DNA from: Daucus carota subsp. sativus
Taxonomy: Eukaryota; Streptophyta; Magnoliopsida; Apiales; Apiaceae
Direction of reading: 5' to 3'
NCBI RefSeq assembly: GCF_001625215.2
Contig: NC_030384.2
Span: 37,668,390-37,732,389 of the forward strand
DNA length: 64,000 nt
Shown: positions 1 to 10,700 of the stretch, piece after piece
How the letters are laid out: every line of letters starts with the position of its first letter
Position numbering within the stretch: the first letter of the stretch is position 1
Notes under the pieces: model-generated
Told to the model about the DNA's origin: nothing
The model's input: only the letters and a program-made list of their open reading frames with translations
The model's database searches: none
Program-made: the position numbers and the translations under genes

Positions 1-41
1 ACACACCATTAATTGAAGCTAGCTATCACATATGTAACAAA

Positions 42-354
42 GGCCTGTTTGGGAATTAGCAGTTAGCGGATTGAAATAGATGTTTTGACTAACTGATTAA
101 AATAGATGTTTTGACTAGCGGATTGAATTAACGATTTTTCTTAAAATTGTTTGGTAAATAGCTGTTTGATTAGATTTTTATGACACGTATCAAAACCTCT
201 AACCCAAAAAACTCCTCAAAGAAGCTTTTTGAAAATTAGCTTTTTTGAGCCCAAACCTCTATTTCAATCCGCTAACTATCAAACACTAGCATCTGCGGAT
301 GTCGAACCTCTAAAACACCTCAAACCTCTCATTTTACCTCAAACCACTAACTAC
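42..354. mobile_element. Small foldback/MITE-like insertion in PRP intron 2
   Basis: The bases before 42 and after 354 are continuous in the paralogous intron (around 3168-3225), so this stretch was inserted in the left copy or lost from the right one. It opens with ggcctgtttgggaattagc, a common hAT-MITE-like start. The motif agttagcggattgaaatag recurs inverted near 255-285, and a weaker inverted match lies at the right end (ccactaactact). No clean target duplication is visible. Confidence 0.5.
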
Positions 355-397
355 TGTGTTTTTACGAACTAATCTAGTTCTGGCCCTGAAATTTTAC

Positions 398-1146
398 CGT
401 TCACGCTTAGAGTAAACTTCTGTGTATCAACAGTTTTGAAGTCTTCCGGTCGGGTTTTGTGAAACATCTCCATCTCCCACGTCTTCACAAGCTTCTGCAC
501 TTTTTCTTCCAATGAACCCGCTGCCCATATCTACACACAAACACAATGTTTTTTTTTTAAGTTAACATGTGAAATTCATTAAGTGACTAACAGATTAAGA
601 TATTTTTTAAAGAAAGATAAAACATGATTTATGCATGGAAGAGTATAAGATCTTGACGGTCGATATCTAAAGATTTTAAACTTAACATGATATATGAGCT
701 TATCTGTTTAAATCAATTTTCTCAAGATGTTGGGAGGAGGGCTTGTCAGGATCATGTTATATTTCCCGAGTTTCTCATGTTAAGTGACTGGTTATCCCGA
801 AACATCTGGATCTAGAGGAGGGCTTACGAGGATCATATTATATACCGGCAATGTATATATGTTCAATCGGACAATTGAGAGCGTAAAATTGGTTTCTAAC
901 ACTTCTTTCCAAGTTCTTTAACAAGCAAAATCCGGTACCAATGAAAACAATATTTTCAGCATTCAGCAAGTCCTGAAGTGTTTTTTAACGTACTGAAAAT
1001 CAGAAAACTACCTTAGTTCGGCCTTGTTCAAAAAGCTTATCAACAACATCATAGTTTGGAGGAGCTCCAAACCTCCAAACAACGTCTTTCACATTCTCTG
1101 GATCCAGCAAGTCCCTGTATTTCTCCACCTTTGTAGCTCTTGCCAT
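398..1146 (-). CDS. Pathogen-related protein (PRP-type), 5' exons only, cut by the left window edge
   Basis: Two coding exons are visible. Exon 1 is 1012-1146 (45 codons, starting MARATKVEKYRDLLDPEN) and exon 2 is 398-530, opening with IWAAGSLEEKVQKLVKTW. The donor after exon 1 (AAG/GTAG) and after exon 2 (AACG/GTAAAA) are the same as in the complete neighbour at 2529-3945, with identical exon lengths (135 and 133 nt). Exons 3 and 4 should lie left of position 1, because positions 1-41 match intron 2 of the neighbour. The product belongs to the plant family named after the barley pathogen-related protein, a small soluble protein with a SnoaL/NTF2-like fold; its biochemical role is not established. 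Reading past the exon 2 donor gives a quick stop, but that stop is intronic. A 313-bp insertion sits in intron 2. Confidence 0.82.
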
Positions 1147-1193
1147 AGTATAATACGCAATATATGAGAATACTACTACACTAACGTGGAAGG

Positions 1194-1201
1194 TATTTAT
1201 A
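1194..1201 (-). promoter_or_regulatory. TATA box of the left PRP gene
   Basis: The minus strand reads TATAAATA, 48-55 bases upstream of the start codon at 1146. The second PRP copy has the same box at the same distance, so the duplication carried the core promoter. Upstream of it the two copies stop matching. Confidence 0.6.
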
Positions 1202-1298
1202 GTGGCTTAAATGAGTCCCCAATGAGATGAGTGGGTCAAGTGAGATATTCTGATACAACCGGGTGACAGTTTGATATAAAATCCATTGAAATTTACTA

Positions 1299-1533
1299 CT
1301 CCCTCCGTCCCACCGGGTTGTTAACGTTCACTGTTTGCACGCATTTTGAGGCTCTTATAAAGTATATTTTCATAATGTTTTTTTAATTTATTTTTTTTCT
1401 GAATAAAAGTTTAAACATCAAACTTTTATTCAGAATTTTTTTTATAAAAAAAACCCTCATGCAACTATATTTTATAGAGGTCTTAAAAAACGTGACAAAA
1501 AGTGATGTTAACAATTCAACGGGACGGAGGGAG
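1299..1533. mobile_element. Stowaway-type MITE upstream of the left PRP gene
   Basis: Terminal inverted repeats ctccctccgtcc / ggacggagggag are bounded by TA on both sides, the Stowaway (Tc1/mariner) signature. The interior also folds back, with a gttaac core near both ends. Length is 235 bp. It lies about 150 bp upstream of the PRP start codon, so it may affect that promoter. Confidence 0.85.
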
Positions 1534-2528
1534 TAATATATACAGGTTGATGGGATTTTTTATACTTTAAAATAAGTAAAATAAATAAGATCTCTATATT
1601 TTAAATTTTTTTTTTTTTGCTATATCAGACTTTTACTAGTAACTTCATGAATTTAGAAAGGCTAGGCAATATATCCAAGGGAAGCAGTAAGATATTTCTG
1701 GTGGGAAGTGAATAAAATATTTACATGAGAAATGTATGGCTAAGTTAGTGAATCATCTTATGGTATGAGTGTAAGAGCTAGAGGTTGATGCATGCAACAA
1801 GAGAAGAACCCTGAAAGCTAGGAAGACAAAAGTGTGAAGTTCCTGCACCAGATCCGACCTTTTTACGTTTTAAATCATAGCCATAAATTTTAATTGGATT
1901 AAAGCTAGAAAATGTAGTTCCAAATAGAAGATTGTAAAAGTCAAGCTGGATTTGCAGGCAAGAGTAGAAGAACTTTTGTGCTTTTAAATATATGTAGTAA
2001 AGAAAATAACTATCATAACGGTAATTACAATGCAGTAGTTGTCAACTAAACAGATATCCTCAGACCTTAAATACGAAGAATGAGAGGGACCAAGCTGTCC
2101 AAATGGCAATATTCTAAGGAAATATTGCTATTAAATTTGAGCTCTGTCATAACAATTTGGGTGATTCTGTTGTTTCTAATGTTTAGTAGGCCGTGACAGT
2201 AATGATAGACGCAAGGGAGAGGCTGTTTCCGCAAAGAATGATTTACAAAAAATGATGATATAAGATAACTGCAGAATGTAGTCAAGGAATAAGGATCCGA
2301 AAAGATGTGATATAATCATAATAAAAGACTGGCACTTGAGATGAGATTAACTGATTTTATCACAAAAGCTTCAGGAAATGGCAAATTGCAGTAATACAAA
2401 CTATATGTTATACATTGAAGGCAAAATACATATTATGAAGATGCATTATTGATTACGAAATATTATGAGAACTCTTGAGACCATCCAGTGGTGAAGCTTA
2501 TTATTTATTTATCAGTTTGTTGCAGAGG
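1534..2528. other. Intergenic, no gene recognised
   Basis: AT-rich spacer between the promoter of the left PRP gene and the 3' end of the right one. I see no conserved reading frame. It should contain the 3' UTR of the right PRP gene near 2528. Confidence 0.5.
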
Positions 2529-3945
2529 TTATCCTGTCCTCATAACAGGGCAGCTTGAAGCCATTCCACCAGTAGAATCAGTAGTCTTTTCACCCTTCAC
2601 CAGACCTCCGAGAAGTTCTCCCCTGTCGTAAAAAAGCTCCACCTTGAAGATCTTTGAGTTTTCATCCAACTGTATGACAAATACTTTAGTTTGTCAATTT
2701 TCATTCCAAGTGGTACAAGCTATGACAGTTATATGTCCATAAGTCGAGCGATAAACATTAAAATGCTATTGATCAAGAGATAATGTACCTCAAAAATGGC
2801 AATTCCCTGAAACTCTGCTTTTTCTCCAGTAGGGGCATGGCCTTTAAAAGGACCTTCCACGAAACCCCAGTGTCTAAACTTGTACACAATCACGGGCGGT
2901 CCTGCATATACCTGGAGAATCTCTAGAGCAAATCCCCGAGGAAATGCTGTGGTGAAAACAACATGAGATGAGTCAGCTGATTCCTCAGCCGGATTGTAGA
3001 CGCGCAAATGTTCAGGGAGTTGTGTTTGTAGCATAGCATTGTATCCTCCCTTGATCCTTTTTATGTCACCCATTGCAAGGCCTTGCCTTCCTGAAGAATT
3101 CAACAAGTTTGTCCCTTCAGAAAACTGTAGCACTCTTATAACTTTAACCATTCTATTATAATTAATTGCACACACCATTAATCGAAGCTAGCTATCACAT
3201 ATGTAACAAAAGTGCTTTTAAGAACTAATCTAGTTCTGGCCCTGAAATTTTACCGTTGACGCTTAGAGTAAACTTGTCTGGATCAATAGTTTTGAAGTCT
3301 TCCGGTCGGGTTTTGTGAAACATTTCCATCTCCCACGTCTTCACAAGCTTCTGCACCTTTTCTTCCAGTGAACCCGCTGGCCATATCTACACAGAAACAC
3401 AATGGTTTTTAAGGTAACATATGAAATTCATGTAGTCATGATTAACACATTAAGATTTAAAATAAAAAAAATGATAAAGCATGATTGATATCTAAAAATT
3501 TTAAATGGATTGATTACTTAACATGATACATCGAGCTCATTTGTTTAAATTGAATTTTTTAAAGTGACTTAGCAAGATCATATTATATTTTAATAATTCC
3601 AGATGAAAAGTGACCGATCTTTTAAAACAAGAGAGCTTAGAATCATATTATATTCTAACATCTTTAATTGTACGATTGAGAGTGTAAAATTCGTTTCCAA
3701 TACTTTTTCCAAGTTCTTTAACAAGCAAAATCCGATACCAATGAAAACAATATTCTCAGCATTCAGCAAGTCCTGAAGTGTTTTTAACGTACTGAAAATA
3801 AGAAAACTACCTTAGTTCGGCCTTGTTCGAAAAGCTCATCAACGACATCATAGTTTGGAGGAGCTCCAAACCTCCACTCAACGTCTTTCACATTCTCTGC
3901 ATCCAGCAACTCCCTGTATTTCTCCACCTTCGTAGCTCCTGCCAT
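2529..3945 (-). CDS. Pathogen-related protein (PRP-type), complete four-exon gene
   Basis: The exons are 3811-3945, 3254-3386, 2789-3090 and 2529-2669. Together they give 711 nt and a 236-residue protein, the usual length of plant PRP-type proteins. All junctions are GT-AG and the frame closes exactly. It starts MAGATKVEKYRELLD. Recognisable blocks are QKLVKTWEMEMFHKTRPEDF around residues 55-75, then GGYNAMLQTQLPEHLRVYNP, FPRGFALEILQVYAGPPVIV and KFRHWGFVEGPFKGHAPTGE, and near the end VELFYDRGELLGGLVKGE. There is no signal peptide or membrane segment, so it is probably cytosolic. The family has an NTF2/SnoaL-like fold and is named for pathogen induction in barley; no reaction is known. It looks intact and sits in tandem with a second copy on the same strand. 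Confidence 0.88.
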
Positions 3946-3992
3946 AGTATAATACACAATATATGAAAATACTACTACACTAACCTGGAAGA

Positions 3993-4000
3993 TATTTATA
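3993..4000 (-). promoter_or_regulatory. TATA box of the right PRP gene
   Basis: TATAAATA on the minus strand, 48-55 bases upstream of the start codon at 3945, mirrors the box of the left copy. Similarity to the other promoter ends a few bases beyond it. Confidence 0.6.
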
Positions 4001-4346
4001 AGCTTCCGATTCTGCAGGGATGATGACTAGTCAATGTTGTATTACAGTTACTATTCAACAACTCAAGCCGTTAATGACAAAAACAGAGAGTCCGTCGAAT
4101 ACAGATCACATGTTCGATTTTCCTTTTGTATAATTTGTAACATATTTTGACCCGTTGGGATCGAAAATCTGTTCCACACGACTCGTTATAGATTTGATAT
4201 TTACATGTAAGTTAGCTTGTTGGTTTTGTTCTACTGCAGACACTGGTCAATGACATAATATCCACATGCCTTTGTGGCTGAAAACGTGTGCTGTTTGCCG
4301 ATTGGTAAGTTTCGGGTTAATTAATCAACTTACGCTAATAATAAAT

Positions 4347-4540
4347 CGGTTTTTCTATGGTGTGCCCAAGGGCACACACTAAGCACTAAATTTTATGAGT
4401 TTGGTGCATTCTTATGGGTCATGTAATCATAAATATGGATGGCCCCCCTGCATTTACACCAAACTCCACCAATCAAAATCCACTAAACCCATCAAATTTA
4501 GTGCTTAATGTGTGCCCTTGGGCACACACTAGAAAGACCC
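4347..4540. mobile_element. Mutator-type MITE, copy 1 (gtgtgcccaagggcacac ends)
   Basis: A 194-bp foldback element. Each end carries a small palindrome, gtgtgcccaagggcacac, inside the terminal inverted repeat, followed by cactaagcactaaat. A second copy at 36628-36820 lies in the opposite orientation and is flanked by a 9-bp direct repeat, which defines the family ends. Here the flanks (ataataaat and atttatcat) do not match, so this copy is older or rearranged. The apparent reading frame through it is not a gene. Confidence 0.78.
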
Positions 4541-4688
4541 ATTTATCATTCAAAATTTCAAATCAAATTAGCAAAGAATCGTTCCTCTTTTTCTCAAAAG
4601 AGAGTACAGTAAAGAACCCGATATTTTTAGAGCATCTCCGAAAATTTACATATCCTTCTGCTCTTCAATATTTATTGAGTCTCTAATC

Positions 4689-5472
4689 GGGTTAATTATC
4701 AAACTCATCACTGAAGTGGACAAATGGTATCAAACTCATCACTGATCTCCACGGGATTTTAAATGACTCACTAAAATCGCTTAATGGTATCAAACTCATC
4801 ACTGCCGTTAAAAAAACTAACGGAAATTTAGACGGAATGACACATTGGCGATTGACGTGGCACGTTAATAAAAAAGACTGAAGAAAAATAAATGAAATAA
4901 AATAAAAAAAAAGAAAAAGTAGAAAATAGAAAGAAAGAAAGTAAATAAGAGTAAAACATATGTCAACAGTAGCTACATACATAGACACACACTGCTGCTT
5001 CACACGAGAGAAGAGACCAAGCGTCAAGAACATTCAGAACGAATAGCATATAAACCCTAATCCAAATTAAACCTCATCAACACTAAATCATAACCAGGCA
5101 TGAAAACCCTAATCTTTTTTGCATTTTCGTGTCGTATCTTTGTTTATTGATGCTGTAAGAAAATGTTTTTGTGGCTTATATATGTTTTATCTGCATGTTT
5201 TAAATCATTGTTAAGGTGTCGTGTGTTTGTATAATGATGATAGTTGATCATGTTAAAACCCTAATTAGTGTTCATTATTTTCAGAATGTCAATCTTTAAC
5301 ATGAATATCACTCTGTACCATCATTCCGTCTAAACTTTCGTTAATTTTTTTAACGGCAGTGATGAGTTTGATACCATTAAGCGACTTTAGCGAGCCACTT
5401 GAGACCCCGTGGAGATCAGTGATGAGTTTGATATCATTTGTCTACTTCAGTGATGAGTTTGATAATTAACCC
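4689..5472. mobile_element. Mutator-like foldback element with about 150-bp inverted ends and 10-bp target duplication
   Basis: The ends begin gggttaattatcaaactcat and the right end is its reverse complement. The direct repeat gtctctaatc flanks both sides (4679-4688 and 5473-5482). The inverted ends run about 4689-4840 and 5322-5472. Each contains three copies of tatcaaactcatcactg (left starts at 4697, 4728 and 4788). The 480-bp interior is AT-rich and has no transposase. Long ends and a 9-11 bp duplication are typical of Mutator-like elements. Confidence 0.85.
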
Positions 5473-5482
5473 GTCTCTAATC

Positions 5483-6748
5483 ATTATCTATAACATCCAC
5501 GACGCGACGTCAGGTTGTGCTTTATTTAAACCTAATATAGTTATCTTTATAATATTTTTAATTTTATATTTTCAATATTATATAATATTAAGTATAATAA
5601 TATTGTATTCTTATTACTCAAATTTATTAATTATTTTAAAATATTGCATATTTATGAAAAATACTAATAAATCCAATATAATTAAATATATATCATATTA
5701 TATATAAGTAATGTTTATTTGTTTTATTATTATATTCAAAAATATGTTATTATATATTAAATTATATATATTAAAATTTTATTATATTTAATATATTTTC
5801 ATTATATATATATATATATATATATCTAATTTTCATTTATAATGAATAAAATATTAATTTTAATTTATTTTACATTAATGGGTTATTTAAAATTTTTATA
5901 GTCGAAATGTAAAAGTTTTTACAGGTATAGTCGAAATGTAAAAATTGTCTACTGGGTTATTCAAAATTTTCGTTATCGGTCACCTAAAATAAGATGAAAG
6001 AGCCGTATTTTATTATTACTATGATAGTGATAACTAAGATAATATATTCTGACCATTCTACAATGAAAATTTATATTATTCCATTCAATTGCTAATCCAC
6101 GCTGCTAATATAATACAGATCAATTAGATATATTAATTTATTAACCAAAATCGAATCATCCCCTGTACTGTATTAGTATTACAGTACTTTACAAGAATCC
6201 AAATTCTTTACACTTGATTTTCCGCGAGTTTGCTGGTTAATTTGAATTTCGGTAGTATCCGTATCATCTTGGCATTTATTGCTGAAGAAGTATATAATAA
6301 TATAATTTTTATTTGAAATAAGTAATTATTTTAATCAAACAAAACAAAACAAAACATCCGTCTATTACTTATATCTAGAAGAAAATGTATATGTTTATAA
6401 AAATACATAAATATGCATTTTCTTTTAACGAATATTATATAAATAAATTTATCCAGATAATACAGGGACGAAATCAGAATTTTTTTCCGGGGACGAAATT
6501 TACTAAAAAATTTCAAAAACAAAATACTACAAAATTATGAGTTTTTTTTTTTAGCGGCTGCGAGTTCCTACGTTAAAAAAAATTATGAATTTTGAGGAGA
6601 CTAAATACTACAAATTATAAATTCAATCATATAAATTGATTATATTTAAGGTTTTCGGGGGTCAAGACCACCCCATAGATGAAGTGTTAAAATTAATAAT
6701 TCACTGTCATAAATTTAATAAAATCTCTCGTAACCCTCGTCTTATAAT
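5483..6748. other. Very AT-rich intergenic DNA, no gene
   Basis: Contains long A/T runs and an (AT)n tract near 5806-5823. At 5900-5960 the phrase tagtcgaaatgtaaaa occurs twice. At about 6470-6680 there is G-rich debris (ggggacgaaat and cgggggtcaagaccacccc) that looks like a transposon remnant which I cannot classify. No supportable reading frame. Confidence 0.5.
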
Positions 6749-6989
6749 ATACTCTTTCCGTCTCTTTTTAGTTGTCACTTTTGGTTTGTGCCGGTCAAAT
6801 TGACTAGAATTTGATTAAAAATTATTAATATTTTATCAAGTGAAAAAACAAAAAGAAATTTGTCACTGAAAATAATTTTTAATCTACTTTAAGATGTAAT
6901 TTTCAGGATTTTAAAATAAAAAAAGAATGACTTATAATTTTTAGTCAACAATTTGACTAACAAAAATAAAAATGTGACAACGGAGTACT
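6749..6989. mobile_element. Stowaway-like MITE
   Basis: It begins tactctttccgtctctttt and ends gtgacaacggagtac; the sub-terminal gttgtcac/gtgacaac also pairs. The interior has the ttgactagaatttga / ttgactaac inverted match. It is a degraded member of the grass/dicot Stowaway type. Its right end lies about ten bases from the next MITE. Confidence 0.65.
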
Positions 6990-6999
6990 ATTTATGTAA

Positions 7000-7351
7000 G
7001 AGCATCTCCAATAGTCTCTTAAGTCATTCCTCAAATATAATATAAAATATTCACTCTTAACAATTTAATGTATATTCATCTCCAACAACACTCTTTACAT
7101 CCACTCCTAAACAATATTTTATTATTAAATGAATAGGACTACAATACTAGAGTGGAAAGAGAAAGTGGATGCTTGTATTACTTTATAATAAAATATAACT
7201 TAAGAGTGAGTGAGAGACTCTTAAAAGAGAGGAGAGAGAATAGACTCTTAAGGTTTTGAAGAGCCTTTAAGAGTCTATTGGAGTTCCATTTTGTTAATGC
7301 TCTCTATTTTTTCATTTAAGAGCTTGTTTAAAGAGCTTATTGGAGATGCTC
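7000..7351. mobile_element. Tourist-like (PIF/Harbinger) MITE upstream of GUX
   Basis: Ends gagcatctccaatag / ctattggagatgctc are perfect inverted repeats, with the 3-bp target duplication TAA on both sides (6997-6999 and 7352-7354). Length is 352 bp. It ends about 430 bp upstream of the GUX start codon. Confidence 0.85.
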
Positions 7352-7787
7352 TAACAACTGTAGATTTTGTGACACGAAAATCCAAATTCTTCCATGAAGG
7401 TTGTAAAATCGGAATCAGACCAGAGTAACGGTTTCTGCCGTCAACACTGTTTTTAACTTTGGTAAATTTGTTTCCACTAAACAATTGTACAGCACATTTA
7501 CACACAGTCACACACTAAAAACATACTACTCCTGTATTGACCTGCTCTTTAAGCGTTTGAATTGATTAATAAAGTAAACTCTGTAACAAACATTCAACTC
7601 AGCACAAATCTACTAGATCACATCTCCCAATGCCATTGTTGTAGCACAGGCACATATATGTAATCACACTCCAGGTATGTTTGTGTTTCTTCGTTGTTAC
7701 ATTCATTGTATGTAATGGACCCAAAGTGTTTGATCTTTTGCGTGTTCTGAATTGTTTTCATCAGATGATTTTGTAAGTAAATTAAGT

Positions 7788-10700
7788 ATGAGAGGAGCTG
7801 GTGGTGGCGGCTCACCTAGTAGTCATGAACGTAGACACAGACTCTCTTCTGCTACTCAGTTAGTCTCTCTCTCTCTCTCTCTCCAGTGTGTGTATCTATG
7901 TGTACATTAAGTTTGTATCGTTGATGGAAATATGGAATTGAAGATCAAAGAAGGAAATGTTTTAAATGAATCCCATTCATCTGATTTGGAACGTGATTAT
8001 TATTGTGGTGGTTAGCCAATTTATGACTTTCGTCTTAGAGGATGAATTGTAGGATTTGGCGAGAAATGTTTTAGATTCACTGCTGTTTATGTATTGTGAT
8101 ATTTGTTGGACAAGTTTGTTATGAGTGTTTTATTGTTAATTGTCATATTAGAGGGAAATCTGAAATGCAAGTCTAAAATGACTTGCTTGGTGAACATATT
8201 TAAGAAATGTGTGTAAACAACGCAGGTTATAAAATTAAATGTTACGTTCCTGTTTCATTAATGAGCTTTGAAAATATGATGATAGTAGGATCATCAATCA
8301 TTATTAAGACTGGTATGACTTATGTTTCAAGGTAAATGTATAACTTTGAATGAGACACATGACATTGGTGTACAAATCACAAGAGCATTTTTTGGTTAAT
8401 ACTTGGATTGGTTTCCCCCATATACTTATCATCACCTGGCATTCCTTTAATACATAATTACATATACAGGAACCAAACCAGATATCTCTACTTCTTTGTC
8501 TAGCATCATTGGGTCATGTAAGAAACAATTTTCACATGTCCTAAAATTGAAAATAATTATGACAAAACCAACATCAAAGAGACTAGGCTACATTTTTCTT
8601 GGAATTCGGAAGGATGAAACTGGAGGAAATTGAAAATAGAAATGAATTAGCTTAGTTGTGCTCTCTTCTGTTTCCTCCATCTTCTTCACACTTTTAGAGG
8701 AATTAAGAGGAAAAATTAAATATCAAGGAGTGATGCCACAACTTCAATTGGACACTCTAGGAATCTAGCATGGGAATGAGTGAATATTGCCCTAGGAAGG
8801 AAGATGAGGATATGCCACTTTTTGATATATTACAAGCTTATTCTATCTGATTGGGCCACAAAAAGAAGTACAAGTTTGCTGGAAAGTCATGAGTTCAGAT
8901 GATAATGTGACAAGGGTTCTGAACATGAATAGATCTGCAAAAGTCATTGTGTTATCAGTTGCTGGGACTGAAGAAGTATTTGATGATCATATGATGAGCT
9001 TTAATATATCTGTTCCACCTAAGCAAGATTTTTAAGACCTTTAAACGATTTACAAAGAAAGTCCGAGCAACTAGGGGCCTACACTATTGAAGGGGTTTAG
9101 CACACCAGATGTATTTTAAATAATTTTCCTGTACTTTTGAAGTGGTAAGTTTATTATTATATTGGCTCGACATTGTAGCAAAGTAACAGGTCCAGATACG
9201 GTCCATACGGATATTTTTAAGTTGATAATAAAAGAAAGCACGAGATCTATCATTTAGTTTAATATTACTCTGCCCAAAAATTTCATTGGGACTGCTACAA
9301 GGAAAGCGGTGATATATGATATCAATAATAATTTGCATATTTGATCTAAATGATGTTTCATGTATATATAACATTAGCAGATAAACATATTTCACCCACA
9401 ACTCTCGTATGTGAAGTTATGTAAATCTTTTTAAAAGGTTAACCAACCTAGGGACCGGAATATAGTCTAATATCCATAATTTAATATCAGGTGAATGTTA
9501 TATCTCTACATAGATGGTTTTGTTGAGGATTTGGGCAAAGAAATAGCTCATTCACTTATTCAGACTTGGGATGGTTTTTAAGTTAGGCCTTTAGGGTCGT
9601 GTTCTAATGGAGACTTTAAGTAACTAAAGATTTATGTCTTAGTGTCTTAGTGTTGATCTCTTAAGTGATGTTTTCTTCATAATAGTGTACTGTACTGTCA
9701 TATCTTGATAAATTTGTATGATGAAAAAGTTTGATTAATAGTATGGTACGAACTAGAAATTTATTCAAATCTTTACCTTAGCTAAACCCCCCCGCAATTT
9801 CTTCCCTTTATATATCACTCTTCGAGTTTTTAGTTATCTCTTTGTTCTTTTCTTTAAAAGGCGAGGATGGGTTATATTCCTTCTGTAGCTCCTTTTAAAT
9901 ACTTTGGATAATTCTATTACCATTAAGGTCTAGCCAATAAGTATTGGTGTTCTTGCCTGTGCATACAAATGAATCATGATACCCGCACCAATATATGTAG
10001 ATTTGACCATGGTGGAACATTGTCCATTCCTTTTATATTTAATGGAGTCTCTTTGTTGATATGAACACGTGGTTGGTGCCACACCAATATAAACCATGTT
10101 CGTCAACTAAGTTTGTTCAATGGTTGTAATTGTTGGAATAAATATATATGACCTAAGGTCTGTCTTTGATTGGCAGAATTGGTTGAATTCATTCTCAAAT
10201 CCTATGAAAGAAAGCCACAGAGCATTTGACTGTTAACCTCTATTAAGTAGACCTTTTATTAAATTTTAAACAAGTAAGCAAGCTGTAGCTATTAATTAGT
10301 TAATCTACCTTGCTAAATTTGTAATCTCCAATCCTGTGATCTCTAATGTTGACTTTCTTTTCTTCTTATTGTTATCTGAAAAAAAATCCTTAGTATTAGT
10401 ATTTATAACAGTGAATACAATCATGGTCAGCAATTTGCTAGCTTGCCTTTCTCTATTATTGATTACGGCCATGCATTTCTGAGGCATGTATGACGTATTT
10501 AATATGGTGTTTACATTACCAGTAACTAAAAAACTCTCAGTCTATTTTCTGCATTTATTTTTCTGTTCTCTTAATTAATAATTTGTATATGCCTGATTTA
10601 TTTTTGATGTCTGGTCCAGAGAAGATACAACCAAGAGAAGATCTTTCAGAAGTAGAGTTTTTAGAAGTGCCGAAAAACCTTTCTCCAGTTTTAGCCAGGA

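Noticed and set aside
2729-3178. Single 149-codon frame as a PRP gene
   Set aside because: It includes intron at both ends. The homologous part is only exon 3 (2789-3090) of the four-exon gene.
4414-4686. 90-codon frame, with a similar protein at 36578-36772
   Set aside because: Both frames read through the same non-coding MITE; the similarity is transposon sequence, not a gene family.
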